Source: Pseudonocardia humida (GTDB lineage Bacteria > Actinomycetota > Actinomycetes > Mycobacteriales > Pseudonocardiaceae). From it: a stretch of DNA of 64,000 nucleotides. Shown one piece after another: positions 41,108 to 48,261 of this stretch. Made by a program: the position numbers and the translations under genes. The notes under the pieces were generated by a model. It was given only the letters and a program-made list of their open reading frames with translations, was not told the origin of the DNA and made no database searches. Location of the stretch: positions 60,112-124,111 of the forward strand of contig NZ_JAGSOV010000006.1 of assembly GCF_023898865.1 (NCBI RefSeq). The letters are read 5' to 3'. The first letter of the stretch is position 1. Each line of letters starts with the position of its first letter.

Positions 41108-41148
41108 CCGTGCACGTTAGTTCGGCCAGTTAGTACACATGGGTAGAG

Positions 41149-41164
41149 TTGTATGACTTGTATG
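41149..41164. promoter_or_regulatory. Direct repeat in AT-richer divergent region
   Basis: TTGTATG occurs at 41149-41155 and 41158-41164, nine bases apart, in the AT-richest stretch of the 114-base gap between the HTH gene and the small Cys protein. GTTAG is also repeated at 41116-41120 and 41129-41133. It is a candidate binding site of the MerR-like protein and promoter for either gene. Confidence 0.35.
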
Positions 41165-41221
41165 GCATGTTCGAGTTGTTTCGCTTTCGATGAGCCTTCC
41201 GTAGCGAGGAGGTCACCTCAA

Positions 41222-41467
41222 GTGAACGACCCGAACACCCCCATCTACGTGCGCGCCGTCGCCGAGCTGGCCGCGATGCCGAAGCTGATCGCCGCGCTCC
41301 AGGTCCGGCACGTCCGCGGCGAGGACGGCATGTGCGTGGACCCCGTCTGCGGCCGCCCGGGCCGGGGCACCCCGCACCTGCCCTGGCCCTGCCCGACGCG
41401 CCGGCTCGCCGACCTGGCGATGACCGTGCGCTCCTCGCGGCACCGCAGGCCCGGCCCGGGGTCGTGA
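41222..41467 (+). CDS. Small conserved-looking actinobacterial protein with Cys motif
   Basis: An 81-residue protein of unknown function. I choose GTG 41222, placed seven bases after GAGGAGGTC, over an earlier ATG at 41153 whose N-terminus would be Cys/Ser-rich and unconserved in appearance. The N-terminal half (VAELAAMPKLIAALQVRH) is helical. The second half has CVDPVCGRPGRG and WPCPTRRLADLA, with three Cys that could bind metal. It is divergent from the MerR-like protein, and such a pair suggests joint regulation. No function can be assigned. Confidence 0.6.
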   Translation: MNDPNTPIYVRAVAELAAMPKLIAALQVRHVRGEDGMCVDPVCGRPGRGTPHLPWPCPTRRLADLAMTVRSSRHRRPGPGS

Positions 41468-41470
41468 GGC

Positions 41471-41878
41471 TCAGCGCTCGGTCGGGTCCAGCACCGGCTT
41501 GAGGTCGACGACCGGCGTCCCGTCCAGCGCCTCCAGCGGCCCCACCCGCACCCGCACGCCGTCGACGGCCAGGACCCGCACGCGGTGCAGGCCGAGGGGG
41601 TTGGGGCGGTCGGGCGAGCGGGTGCTGAACACGCCGGTCATCGGGTTGGCCGGGTCGTCGCGCGGCCGGGTGGCCAGCACGCTGCGGTCGGCGCGGTCGA
41701 ACCAGGTCAGCAGCAGGACGTCGACGCCGACCTCGACGTCGCTGAGCCCCTCGGCGTAGCGCGGGTCGAACACCAGCCAGGCGTCCGGCGCCCCGGTGCC
41801 CTGCTTCGGCGCGCTCGCCCGGTCGCGCAGGGTCGACTCCACCCGCCCGATCGGCCGCAGCTCGTAGTCGCCGTCCAT
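41471..41878 (-). CDS. trmO: tRNA (N6-threonylcarbamoyladenosine37-N6)-methyltransferase TrmO
   Basis: A 135-residue TrmO/VirR-like SAM-dependent enzyme that methylates t6A37 of tRNA. It has the N-terminal LRPIGRVEST strand, LLLTWFDRADR and the family signature FSTRSPDRPNPLGLHRVRVL, followed by DGTPVVDLKPVLD. It is shorter than the E. coli enzyme because the C-terminal domain is missing, as is usual in short bacterial TrmO. ATG 41878 is preceded by GGGAGGTG; the frame extends to 41947 without conserved residues. It converges on the small Cys protein (3 bases between the genes). Confidence 0.88.
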   Translation of the reverse strand: MDGDYELRPIGRVESTLRDRASAPKQGTGAPDAWLVFDPRYAEGLSDVEVGVDVLLLTWFDRADRSVLATRPRDDPANPMTGVFSTRSPDRPNPLGLHRVRVLAVDGVRVRVGPLEALDGTPVVDLKPVLDPTER

Positions 41879-41967
41879 CACGCACCTCCCGTCGTCGCGA
41901 CGGGGATCGGCCCCGTCGGTGTGGTGGATAGCCTGGCCCTCCCGCAACCCGCACCGACGGAGGACCG

Positions 41968-42906
41968 ATGGGCGAGGCCGCCGGCACCCCGAGCGACAGG
42001 ACCCCGCACGTCGAGGACCTCGGCGGTGGGCTCTACGCCTACATCCAGCCCGACGGCAGCTGGTTCATCAACAACACCGGCCTGCTGGTCGGGCGCCGCG
42101 GCGCGGTCGCGGTCGACTCCTGCTCCACCGAGCGGCGCACCCGGGCCTTCGTCGACACCGCCCACGACCTGGCGGGCGGCCCGGTCCACACGCTGGTCAA
42201 CACCCACAGCCACCCCGACCACGTCGCCGGGAACGGCTGGTTCCCCGGCGCCACGATCGTCGCCCACGAGCGCACCCGGGCGGAGATCCTGGCCGCCGGA
42301 CCATTGCCACTCGACCTGCTCTTCGAGCCGGTCGAGTGGGGCGAGCTGCCCCCGGCGCCGCCGTTCCTGACCTACACCGAGGGCGTCACGCTGTGGGTCG
42401 ACGACCTGCGCTGCGAGATCACCCACGTCGGCTCCCCCGCGCACACCACGAACGACTCGATCGTCTGGGTGCCGGAGCGCTCCGTGCTCTACACGGGCGA
42501 CCTGCTGTTCCAGGGCGGCACGCCGTTCCTGCTGTCCGGCTCGGTCGCCGGGGCGATCGAGGTGCTGGAGGACGTGGTGGCCCCGCTGGGGGCGACCACG
42601 ATCGTGCCCGGTCACGGTCCGGTGTGCGGCCCCGAGCTGATCGGGGTGACGGTGGGCTACCTGCGGTTCGTCCAGGACCTGGCCCGCCGCGGCGTCGAGG
42701 CCGGGCTCTCGCCGCTGGAGGCGGCCCACGAGACCGACCTCGGCGAGTACGCGGCGTGGAGCGAGACCGAGCGGATCGTCGGCAACCTGCACCGCGCCTA
42801 CGCCGAGATCGGCGGGGCCGAGCGGGGCGCCCCGCTCGACCTCGGCGCCGCCTTCGGCGACATGATCGCCTACAACGGCGGCCGCCCGCTGCACTGCCGG
42901 GCCTGA
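41968..42906 (+). CDS. Metallo-beta-lactamase-fold hydrolase
   Basis: A 312-residue MBL-fold protein. The dinuclear metal motif is THSHPDHVAGN (His80, His82, Asp84, His85). Further ligands are the His of VGSPAHTTND, the Asp of LYTGDLLF and the His of VPGHGPVCG. The N-terminal start GLYAYIQPDGSWFINNTGLLVG is that of the alkylsulfatase/quinoprotein-relay-like hydrolase group. The C-terminal ~80 residues are helical. ATG 41968 is preceded by GGAGGACCG. It is divergent from trmO; the substrate is unknown. Confidence 0.82.
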   Translation: MGEAAGTPSDRTPHVEDLGGGLYAYIQPDGSWFINNTGLLVGRRGAVAVDSCSTERRTRAFVDTAHDLAGGPVHTLVNTHSHPDHVAGNGWFPGATIVAHERTRAEILAAGPLPLDLLFEPVEWGELPPAPPFLTYTEGVTLWVDDLRCEITHVGSPAHTTNDSIVWVPERSVLYTGDLLFQGGTPFLLSGSVAGAIEVLEDVVAPLGATTIVPGHGPVCGPELIGVTVGYLRFVQDLARRGVEAGLSPLEAAHETDLGEYAAWSETERIVGNLHRAYAEIGGAERGAPLDLGAAFGDMIAYNGGRPLHCRA

Positions 42907-43019
42907 GCCGGTGCGGCTGGACAGGCCCCTCGCGGTCCTCCGCCGCGTTCCACCGCCACCACCCCAGCCCGCCGGGCGCCTACCGCGTCGGGGATGATCT
43001 CGCTCCGTAGGCTCGGGCG

Positions 43020-44009
43020 ATGCAGCTGAGGACGCTCGGCCTGGTGGTGCACGGCGGCAAGCCCCGGGCGGTCGAGGCCGCCGGGGTCGCACGGGCCTGG
43101 GCGGCGCGGTGCGGCGTCGCCTGCGCCGACATCGACGTCTGGTCCGAGGACGGCAGGCACAGCGCGGCCGAGGAGGCCGCCCGCGCCGGCCACCCCGAGC
43201 TGGTGGTCACCATCGGCGGCGACGGCACCTTCCTGCGCGGCGCGCGGATCGCCATGGCCGGCGGGGCCGCGGTGCTCGGCGTCGACGTCGGGCGGGTCGG
43301 GTTCCTCACCGTCGTCGAGGCCGATGACCTCACCGAGGCGCTCGACGCCGTGCTGCACGACCGGTTCGAGATCGACGAGCGGCTCGCGCTCACCCTGTGC
43401 GCCTCGCGCCCGCTGGCGATCCCGCCGGGCATCGAGGCGCTGCTGCGCTACGGGCGCGGGCCGGCGCTGCCCCCACCGCTGGTGCGCGAGCGGGTGGGCG
43501 GCGATCCCGACGTCGGCGTCCCGCTGGACATCCGCGCGCTCAACGACGTGGTGTTCGAGAAGCTGGCCCGCGACCGCCAGGCGAGCGTGGCCATCTACGT
43601 CGACGGCCGCCGGTTCGTCTCCTACTCCGCCGACGCGGTGATCGTCTCCACGCCGACGGGGTCGACCGCGTACAGCTTCGCCGCGGGCGGTCCGGTGCTC
43701 TCGCCCGCGCTGGCCGGGTTGGTGCTGACGCCGGTGGCGCCGCACATGAGCTTCAACCGCAGCCTCGTGCTCGCCCGCGAGCAGCGGGTGGCCGTGCAGG
43801 TGCTGGAGCGGTCCGGGCAGGTCGCGGTGAGCGTGGACGGGGCGCTGCGCGGCGTGCTCGACCCCGGTGACTGGGTGTCGGTGCACGCCGACCCCACCGG
43901 CGCCCGGCTGGTGCGCCTTGGCGAGGTCGACTTCCTCGGCCGCGTGCGCACCAAGCTGGGGCTCGCCGACGCCGCGGCGGCGCTCGCCGACAGCGGCGAG
44001 GCCGGCTGA
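43020..44009 (+). CDS. nadK: NAD kinase
   Basis: A 329-residue ATP-dependent NAD kinase that makes NADP. The GGDGT motif is at 66-70 (VTIGGDGTFLRGARI), then VGRVGFLTVVEAD, the ALNDVVFEK block and [20 protein letters not shown], which holds the second conserved loop. The C-terminal VAPHMSFNRSLVL and VSVDGALRGVLDPGD complete the beta domain. It has ~25-30 extra residues compared with most actinobacterial NadK, mainly an insert RPLAIPPGIEALLRYGRG. It may be a second, accessory NAD kinase. Confidence 0.85.
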   Translation: MQLRTLGLVVHGGKPRAVEAAGVARAWAARCGVACADIDVWSEDGRHSAAEEAARAGHPELVVTIGGDGTFLRGARIAMAGGAAVLGVDVGRVGFLTVVEADDLTEALDAVLHDRFEIDERLALTLCASRPLAIPPGIEALLRYGRGPALPPPLVRERVGGDPDVGVPLDIRALNDVVFEKLARDRQASVAIYVDGRRFVSYSADAVIVSTPTGSTAYSFAAGGPVLSPALAGLVLTPVAPHMSFNRSLVLAREQRVAVQVLERSGQVAVSVDGALRGVLDPGDWVSVHADPTGARLVRLGEVDFLGRVRTKLGLADAAAALADSGEAG

Positions 44010-44066
44010 GGGCGGGTTCGCCCGTTCGCCCACGGGACGCCCCGGTGCCCCCTTAACCTGCCCGAC

Positions 44067-44348
44067 GTGGATGGGTTCGAGGTGCCGACCGACCTGGTCA
44101 CGACGGCCGGGCAGGCGGCCGGACGGGTGGCCGACGCGCTGGCCGGGCTCGACCTCGCCGGCCCGGTACGCGACCTCGCGGCCGCGCTGCCCGGCGGGCG
44201 CACGGCGACGCTGGCCGCGCGTCCCGGCTGGGCGGAGCTCGCCGCGCTGGGCGGGCGGGCGCGCCGGCACTCCGACGCGCTCGACGCCGCCGCCCGCGCC
44301 TACCTCGACGCCGAGGCCGCCGCCCGCGCGGCCGCCGGGCCGGCGTGA
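44067..44348 (+). CDS. EspC/WXG100-like small helical protein
   Basis: A 93-residue, Ala-rich, all-helical protein beginning VDGFEVPTDLVTTAGQAAGRVADALAG. The FxVxxDxL-type start, central helix-turn-helix pair and length resemble type VII secretion EspC-like (PF10824) or WXG100 relatives. There is no WXG motif; a Trp-Ala-Glu (GWAELAALGG) sits at the turn. It overlaps the following DUF1023-like gene (GTGA) and would be its secretion partner. Secretion itself is inference; no ESX machinery is in the window. Confidence 0.55.
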   Translation: MDGFEVPTDLVTTAGQAAGRVADALAGLDLAGPVRDLAAALPGGRTATLAARPGWAELAALGGRARRHSDALDAAARAYLDAEAAARAAAGPA

Positions 44349-45643
44349 GCGGGGTCGCGGTGGTGGCGCTGGCCGACGTCCGGCGCTGGGACCCGACGCT
44401 GCTGGACTCCGCCGCCCGCCGGCTCGCGCTCGCCCGCGACCGGGTCCTGGGAGCCGAGCCCGACCTGCGCGCCGCCCGTCCCCCGGCCGGTTGGCTGGGC
44501 AGCGCCGCCGAGGCGGCGGGCCGGGAGCACGCGTGGATCGCCGAGCGGAGCCGGCGCGCCGCCGCCGCGCTCACCGAGCTGGGCCCCGCCCTCGCCCGGG
44601 CCGCCGACACCGTCGCCGACCTGCACCGCGACCTGGCCCGGCTCGAGGCCCTCGCCGCCGCCCACGGTCACCGGATCGACCCCGACGGCACCGTCACCGC
44701 GCCCGCGCCCGCCCTGCCCTGGCTGCCCGCTGACCCGCTGGCCGCCGAGCTGACCGCCGCCGTCGCCGACCTCCTGCGCCGCGCCGACGAGCTCGACGCG
44801 ACCCTCGCCGCCGCCCTCACCGCCGCGGACGACGCACCGGACCAGCCGCGGGGCGACGCGCCCCCCGCCGCGCCGCACCCCGGCGCCGCCCCCGACCGGA
44901 ACACCGCCTGGTGGGCGTCGCTGACCCCGGCCCAGCAGGAGCGCGTGCTGCGCACCGACCCCGGCCTCGTCGGCGACCGCGACGGCATCCCCGCCGCCGC
45001 CCGCGACGAGGCCAACCGCTCCCGGCTGGACACCGAGACGGCCGGCGCCGACGCCGCGATCGCCGCCACCCGCACCCGCCTCGCCGCCCTCGACGCCCCC
45101 ACCGGGCCCGGCTTCGGCGGCATCGACCCGGCCGCCGCCCGCCCGGCGCTCACCGACCACCTGGCCGACCTGCAGGACCGCCGCGACGCCCTGAGCACCG
45201 TCGCGGACACCCTCGCCGCCGACCCGACCGGCCGCCACCTGCTCCTGCTCGACGTCGAGGACGTGCCCCGCGCCGCCGTCGCGATCGGCGACGCCACCAC
45301 CGCCGACCACGTCGCCGTGCACGCGCCGGGCTCCACCAGCACCGTCGCCGACTCCCTGCCCGCCCTCACCCACGACCTCACGCTGCTGCGGGAGAACGCG
45401 CTCAACCAGCTCGCCCTCGCCGGGCGGCCCGACGCCACCGTGGCCGCCGTCGCCTGGCTCGGCTCGGAGACCCCGGGACCCGACGCCGCCCTGGCCCGCT
45501 TCCTCGACGGCCTCGCCGCCACCCGCCCCGGCGGCGAGCCCGTCGTCGAGCTCACCGGCCGCGACCACGACCTGGCCCCCGGCACCCCGCGCCAGCACGA
45601 CACCGCCGCCACCGTCGCCGCCCTGCCCGGGAGCACCCCGTGA
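44345..45643 (+). CDS. DUF1023-family protein with degenerate hydrolase part
   Basis: A 432-residue protein. The N-terminal ~180 residues are long Ala/Arg helices like a type VII effector stalk, with WLGSAAEAAGREHAWI. Then comes the DUF1023 signature: WWASLTPAQQERVLRTDP, GLVGDRDGIPAAARDEANR and HVAVHAPGSTSTVADSL, with AAVAWLGSETPGPDA. The alpha/beta hydrolase core normally goes on with a GHSYGS nucleophile motif. Here the chain ends after FLDGLAATRPGGEPVVELTGRDHD, so the catalytic Ser and His are missing. The nucleotide frame stays open, so this is an internal loss and not a stop. Both ends overlap neighbouring genes by four bases. Confidence 0.65.
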   Translation: MSGVAVVALADVRRWDPTLLDSAARRLALARDRVLGAEPDLRAARPPAGWLGSAAEAAGREHAWIAERSRRAAAALTELGPALARAADTVADLHRDLARLEALAAAHGHRIDPDGTVTAPAPALPWLPADPLAAELTAAVADLLRRADELDATLAAALTAADDAPDQPRGDAPPAAPHPGAAPDRNTAWWASLTPAQQERVLRTDPGLVGDRDGIPAAARDEANRSRLDTETAGADAAIAATRTRLAALDAPTGPGFGGIDPAAARPALTDHLADLQDRRDALSTVADTLAADPTGRHLLLLDVEDVPRAAVAIGDATTADHVAVHAPGSTSTVADSLPALTHDLTLLRENALNQLALAGRPDATVAAVAWLGSETPGPDAALARFLDGLAATRPGGEPVVELTGRDHDLAPGTPRQHDTAATVAALPGSTP

Positions 45644-46074
45644 CCACCTACGCCGACCTGCGCCACCGCCCCCGCCTCGACGAGGCCGTCGCCGGGTACG
45701 AGCGGATGCAGGCCCGCATCCGCGCCGCCCTCGACGACGAGCTCGGCCCCTTCGACTGGCACCGGGTGCGCGGGGCGACCGGCTCCACCGGCGGCCACGA
45801 CGTGCCCGCCGAGTTCGGCACGCGCACCCTCGCGCTCGCCCCGTGGGGCTTCGCCGCCCCCATCCCGGACCCCGGCTGGGAGCGCGCCCGGCGGATCGTC
45901 CACGGCATCGCCCGCGAGCACGGCTTCACGACCCCCGCCGTGGACGTCGACCGCCCCGGCCACCACCTGACCGGCGCGCTGGACCCGGTGCTCGGCGCCA
46001 GCTGCACCCTCGGCTCGCAGCGCACCACGATCATGCAGGTGGTGACGGGCAGCCACCTGCCGACCGGCGCGTGA
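45640..46074 (+). CDS. LppA-like protein (no signal peptide)
   Basis: A 144-residue protein like mycobacterial LppA-type proteins: RPRLDEAVAGYERMQARIRAAL, WGFAAPIPDPGWERARRIV, then EHGFTTPAVDVDRPGHHL, LGSQRTTIMQVVTGSHLP. LppA members are lipoproteins, but this one begins VTTYADLRHRP with no signal sequence and stays cytoplasmic as written. It overlaps the DUF1023 gene (GTGA), completing a three-gene unit. A cytoplasmic small partner of a secreted effector would fit an immunity or chaperone role; that is inference. Confidence 0.6.
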   Translation: MTTYADLRHRPRLDEAVAGYERMQARIRAALDDELGPFDWHRVRGATGSTGGHDVPAEFGTRTLALAPWGFAAPIPDPGWERARRIVHGIAREHGFTTPAVDVDRPGHHLTGALDPVLGASCTLGSQRTTIMQVVTGSHLPTGA

Positions 46075-46089
46075 GACCCCGGCGCCGCG

Positions 46090-47199
46090 CTACTCCCCCA
46101 GCGCGGCGTTCAACCGCTCCGCCGCCTCCAGCAGGTCCTCGGCCATCTCCCGCACCACCTCCCGCGCCGGGCGCACCTTCCCCATCAGCCCAACGCCCTG
46201 CCCCACCCAATAGGTCGCCAGCTCCTGCGCCCCGGCGTGGCCCCCCTCGGCCAGCACGTCCAGCCGGCGCAGCGCGGGCTCGGTGAGCATCGACTGCAGC
46301 GGCATCGGCAGCGGCCCCGGCGCCCCGGGCGCGTCCCACGCCTCGGTCCACGCCGAGCGCAGCTGGCGCGACGGCTTGCCGGTGCGCCCGGCCGAGCGCA
46401 CCGTGTCGCGCGAGGAGGCGGCGAGCATCTTCCGCACGGTGTGCGGCGCGGTCTCGGCCTCCTCGGTGGTCAGCCACACCGACCCGGTCCAGGCCCCGGC
46501 GGCGCCGAGCGCGATGGACGCAGCCACCTGACGGCCGGTCACGATCCCGCCCGCGGCCAGCACCGGCACCGGGTGCACCGCCTCGATCACCTCGGGGACC
46601 AGCACCATCGTGGTCACCTCCCCGCAGTGCCCGCCCGCCTCGGTACCCTGCGCCACGATCACGTCCACGCCCGCGGCGACCTGGCGCACCGCGTGCTCCT
46701 TCGCCCCGACGAGCGCGGCGACCGGGATGCCCGCCGCGTGCGCGCGATCGATCATCGACCTGGGTGGGACGCCGAGCGCGTTGGCGATGAGCTTGATCGG
46801 GTGGGCCAGCGCGACGTCGAGCAGTTGCGCGTTGAGCTCGTCGCCCACCAGCGCGCGCACCGGGCCGTCCGGGGCGGCCTGCACCCCGTTGCGGGCCAGC
46901 AGCTCGCGCACGAACTCCCGGTGACCGGCCGGCACCCGGTCGGCGAGGTCCCGGGCGTCGAGCCCCTGGCCCTTCCCCTCGAACTTCTCCGGCATCAGGA
47001 TGTCGGCGCCGTAGGGGCGACCGTGCACGTGGTCGTCGATCCAGGCCAGCTCCCGGTCGAGCTGCTCGGGGGTGTGCGAGGAGGCGCCGAGCACCCCGAA
47101 GCCACCGGCGTTGGTGACCGCGGCGACGACGTCGCGGCAGTGGCTGAACGCGAGCACCGGGATGTCGATGCCGAGCATGTCGCAGATGGCGGTGCGCAC
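46090..47199 (-). CDS. Nitronate monooxygenase-like flavoprotein
   Basis: A 369-residue TIM-barrel FMN enzyme of the 2-nitropropane dioxygenase group. It has the N-terminal MLGIDIPVLAFSHCRDVVAAVTNAGGFGVLGA strand-helix, AGIPVAALVGAKEHAVRQVAAGVDVIVAQGTEAGGH and the FMN-phosphate loop VLAAGGIVTGRQVAASIALGAAG. The usual catalytic His is present in EAGGHCGEV. GTG 47199 is preceded by GAGGAGG. It would oxidise nitronates or related enolates; some homologues act on acyl chains instead. Confidence 0.82.
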   Translation of the reverse strand: MRTAICDMLGIDIPVLAFSHCRDVVAAVTNAGGFGVLGASSHTPEQLDRELAWIDDHVHGRPYGADILMPEKFEGKGQGLDARDLADRVPAGHREFVRELLARNGVQAAPDGPVRALVGDELNAQLLDVALAHPIKLIANALGVPPRSMIDRAHAAGIPVAALVGAKEHAVRQVAAGVDVIVAQGTEAGGHCGEVTTMVLVPEVIEAVHPVPVLAAGGIVTGRQVAASIALGAAGAWTGSVWLTTEEAETAPHTVRKMLAASSRDTVRSAGRTGKPSRQLRSAWTEAWDAPGAPGPLPMPLQSMLTEPALRRLDVLAEGGHAGAQELATYWVGQGVGLMGKVRPAREVVREMAEDLLEAAERLNAALGE

Positions 47200-47299
47200 G
47201 CGGGTCCTCCTCGGGGACGGGGTGAGGTCGACCTCCCTCGTTACCCGCCGCCGCCCCCGGGCGCCAGGGGGGTGCTGGGTGCGCCAGCGACCGGGGCCA

Positions 47300-48202
47300 C
47301 TAGGTCTTCAGCGCGGCGGCGAGCGCCGCCACCTGCCGACCGACGAACTCCCGCGACACCCCCGCCTTGCGCTGGGCCATGTCGAAGCCGTGGTAGGCGC
47401 CGGGCACCTCGTGCAGCTCGACCGGCACCCCGGCCTCGCCGAGCCGGCGGGCGTAGGCGCGGTCCTCGTCGAGGAACAGGTCGAGGGTGCCGACGCCGAT
47501 CCACGCCGGAGGCAGCCCGGTCAGGTCCTCGGCCCTGGCCGGCGCCGCGAGCGGGGGCACCTCGCCCGCGGTCGCCGCGCCGAGGTAGGAGCGCCAGCCG
47601 AACCGGTTGGCGGCCGCGTTCCACATCCGCAGCCGCCCGGCGACACCGGGAGGGTCGCTGACCGTGCGGTCGTCGAGCATGGGGTAGACCAGCAGCTGGA
47701 ACGCCGGGTGGATCTCCCCGCGCTCCCGGGCCAGCAGCGCCAGCGCCGCGGCCAGGCCGCCGCCCGCGCTCGCCCCGCCGACCGCGATCCGCCGCGGGTC
47801 GACCCCGGGCTGCCCGGCGAGCCACTCCAGCCCGGCGTAGCAGTCGTGCAGCGGCGCCGGGAACGGGTGCTCGGGCGCCAGCCGGTACTCGACCGAGGCC
47901 ACGACGACGCCCAGCTCCCGGGCGACGCGGCGGCAGAAGTCGTCGTCCATCGCCGCGGAGCCGATCACCAGCCCACCGCCGTGGATCCACAGCAGCGCCG
48001 GCGCAGGATCCGTAGTGGCGGCCGGTCGGGCCACCCGGACCGACACGGCCTCGGACACCGCCACCACCTCGGCCTTCGACCGCGACGCCACGGCGCCCAG
48101 CCGCCCCAGCGCCCGGACCAGGGGCAGGCTGCGCGGCCCGACGGCCGCCCTGGGCAGGAAGCGCGCGGCGCGGCGCAGGTCGGGGTGGAACGGTTCGGGC
48201 AT
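47300..48202 (-). CDS. HSL-family alpha/beta hydrolase
   Basis: A 300-residue carboxylesterase. The oxyanion motif LLWIHGGGLVIG, VASVEYRLAPEHPFPAPLHD, the nucleophile GGASAGGGLAAALA (with Ser in GASAG rather than GDSAG), the acid in GTLDLFLDEDRAYA and the His in AYHGFDM complete the triad. ATG 48202 gives MPEPFHPDLRRAARFLPR. It is downstream of a histidine kinase on the same strand with 59 bases between. The substrate is likely a short-chain ester. Confidence 0.88.
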   Translation of the reverse strand: MPEPFHPDLRRAARFLPRAAVGPRSLPLVRALGRLGAVASRSKAEVVAVSEAVSVRVARPAATTDPAPALLWIHGGGLVIGSAAMDDDFCRRVARELGVVVASVEYRLAPEHPFPAPLHDCYAGLEWLAGQPGVDPRRIAVGGASAGGGLAAALALLARERGEIHPAFQLLVYPMLDDRTVSDPPGVAGRLRMWNAAANRFGWRSYLGAATAGEVPPLAAPARAEDLTGLPPAWIGVGTLDLFLDEDRAYARRLGEAGVPVELHEVPGAYHGFDMAQRKAGVSREFVGRQVAALAAALKT

Positions 48203-48261
48203 CGGGGCTCCTCGCTCGCCTCGCCGGTGATCCGCTCCCACGCTAGCGGCCAGCCACCACC

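Noticed and set aside
40475..41146. Two overlapping plus-strand open frames across the HTH gene.
   Set aside because: They read through degenerate sequence and the antisense of a clear MerR-like protein; only short fragments resemble anything.
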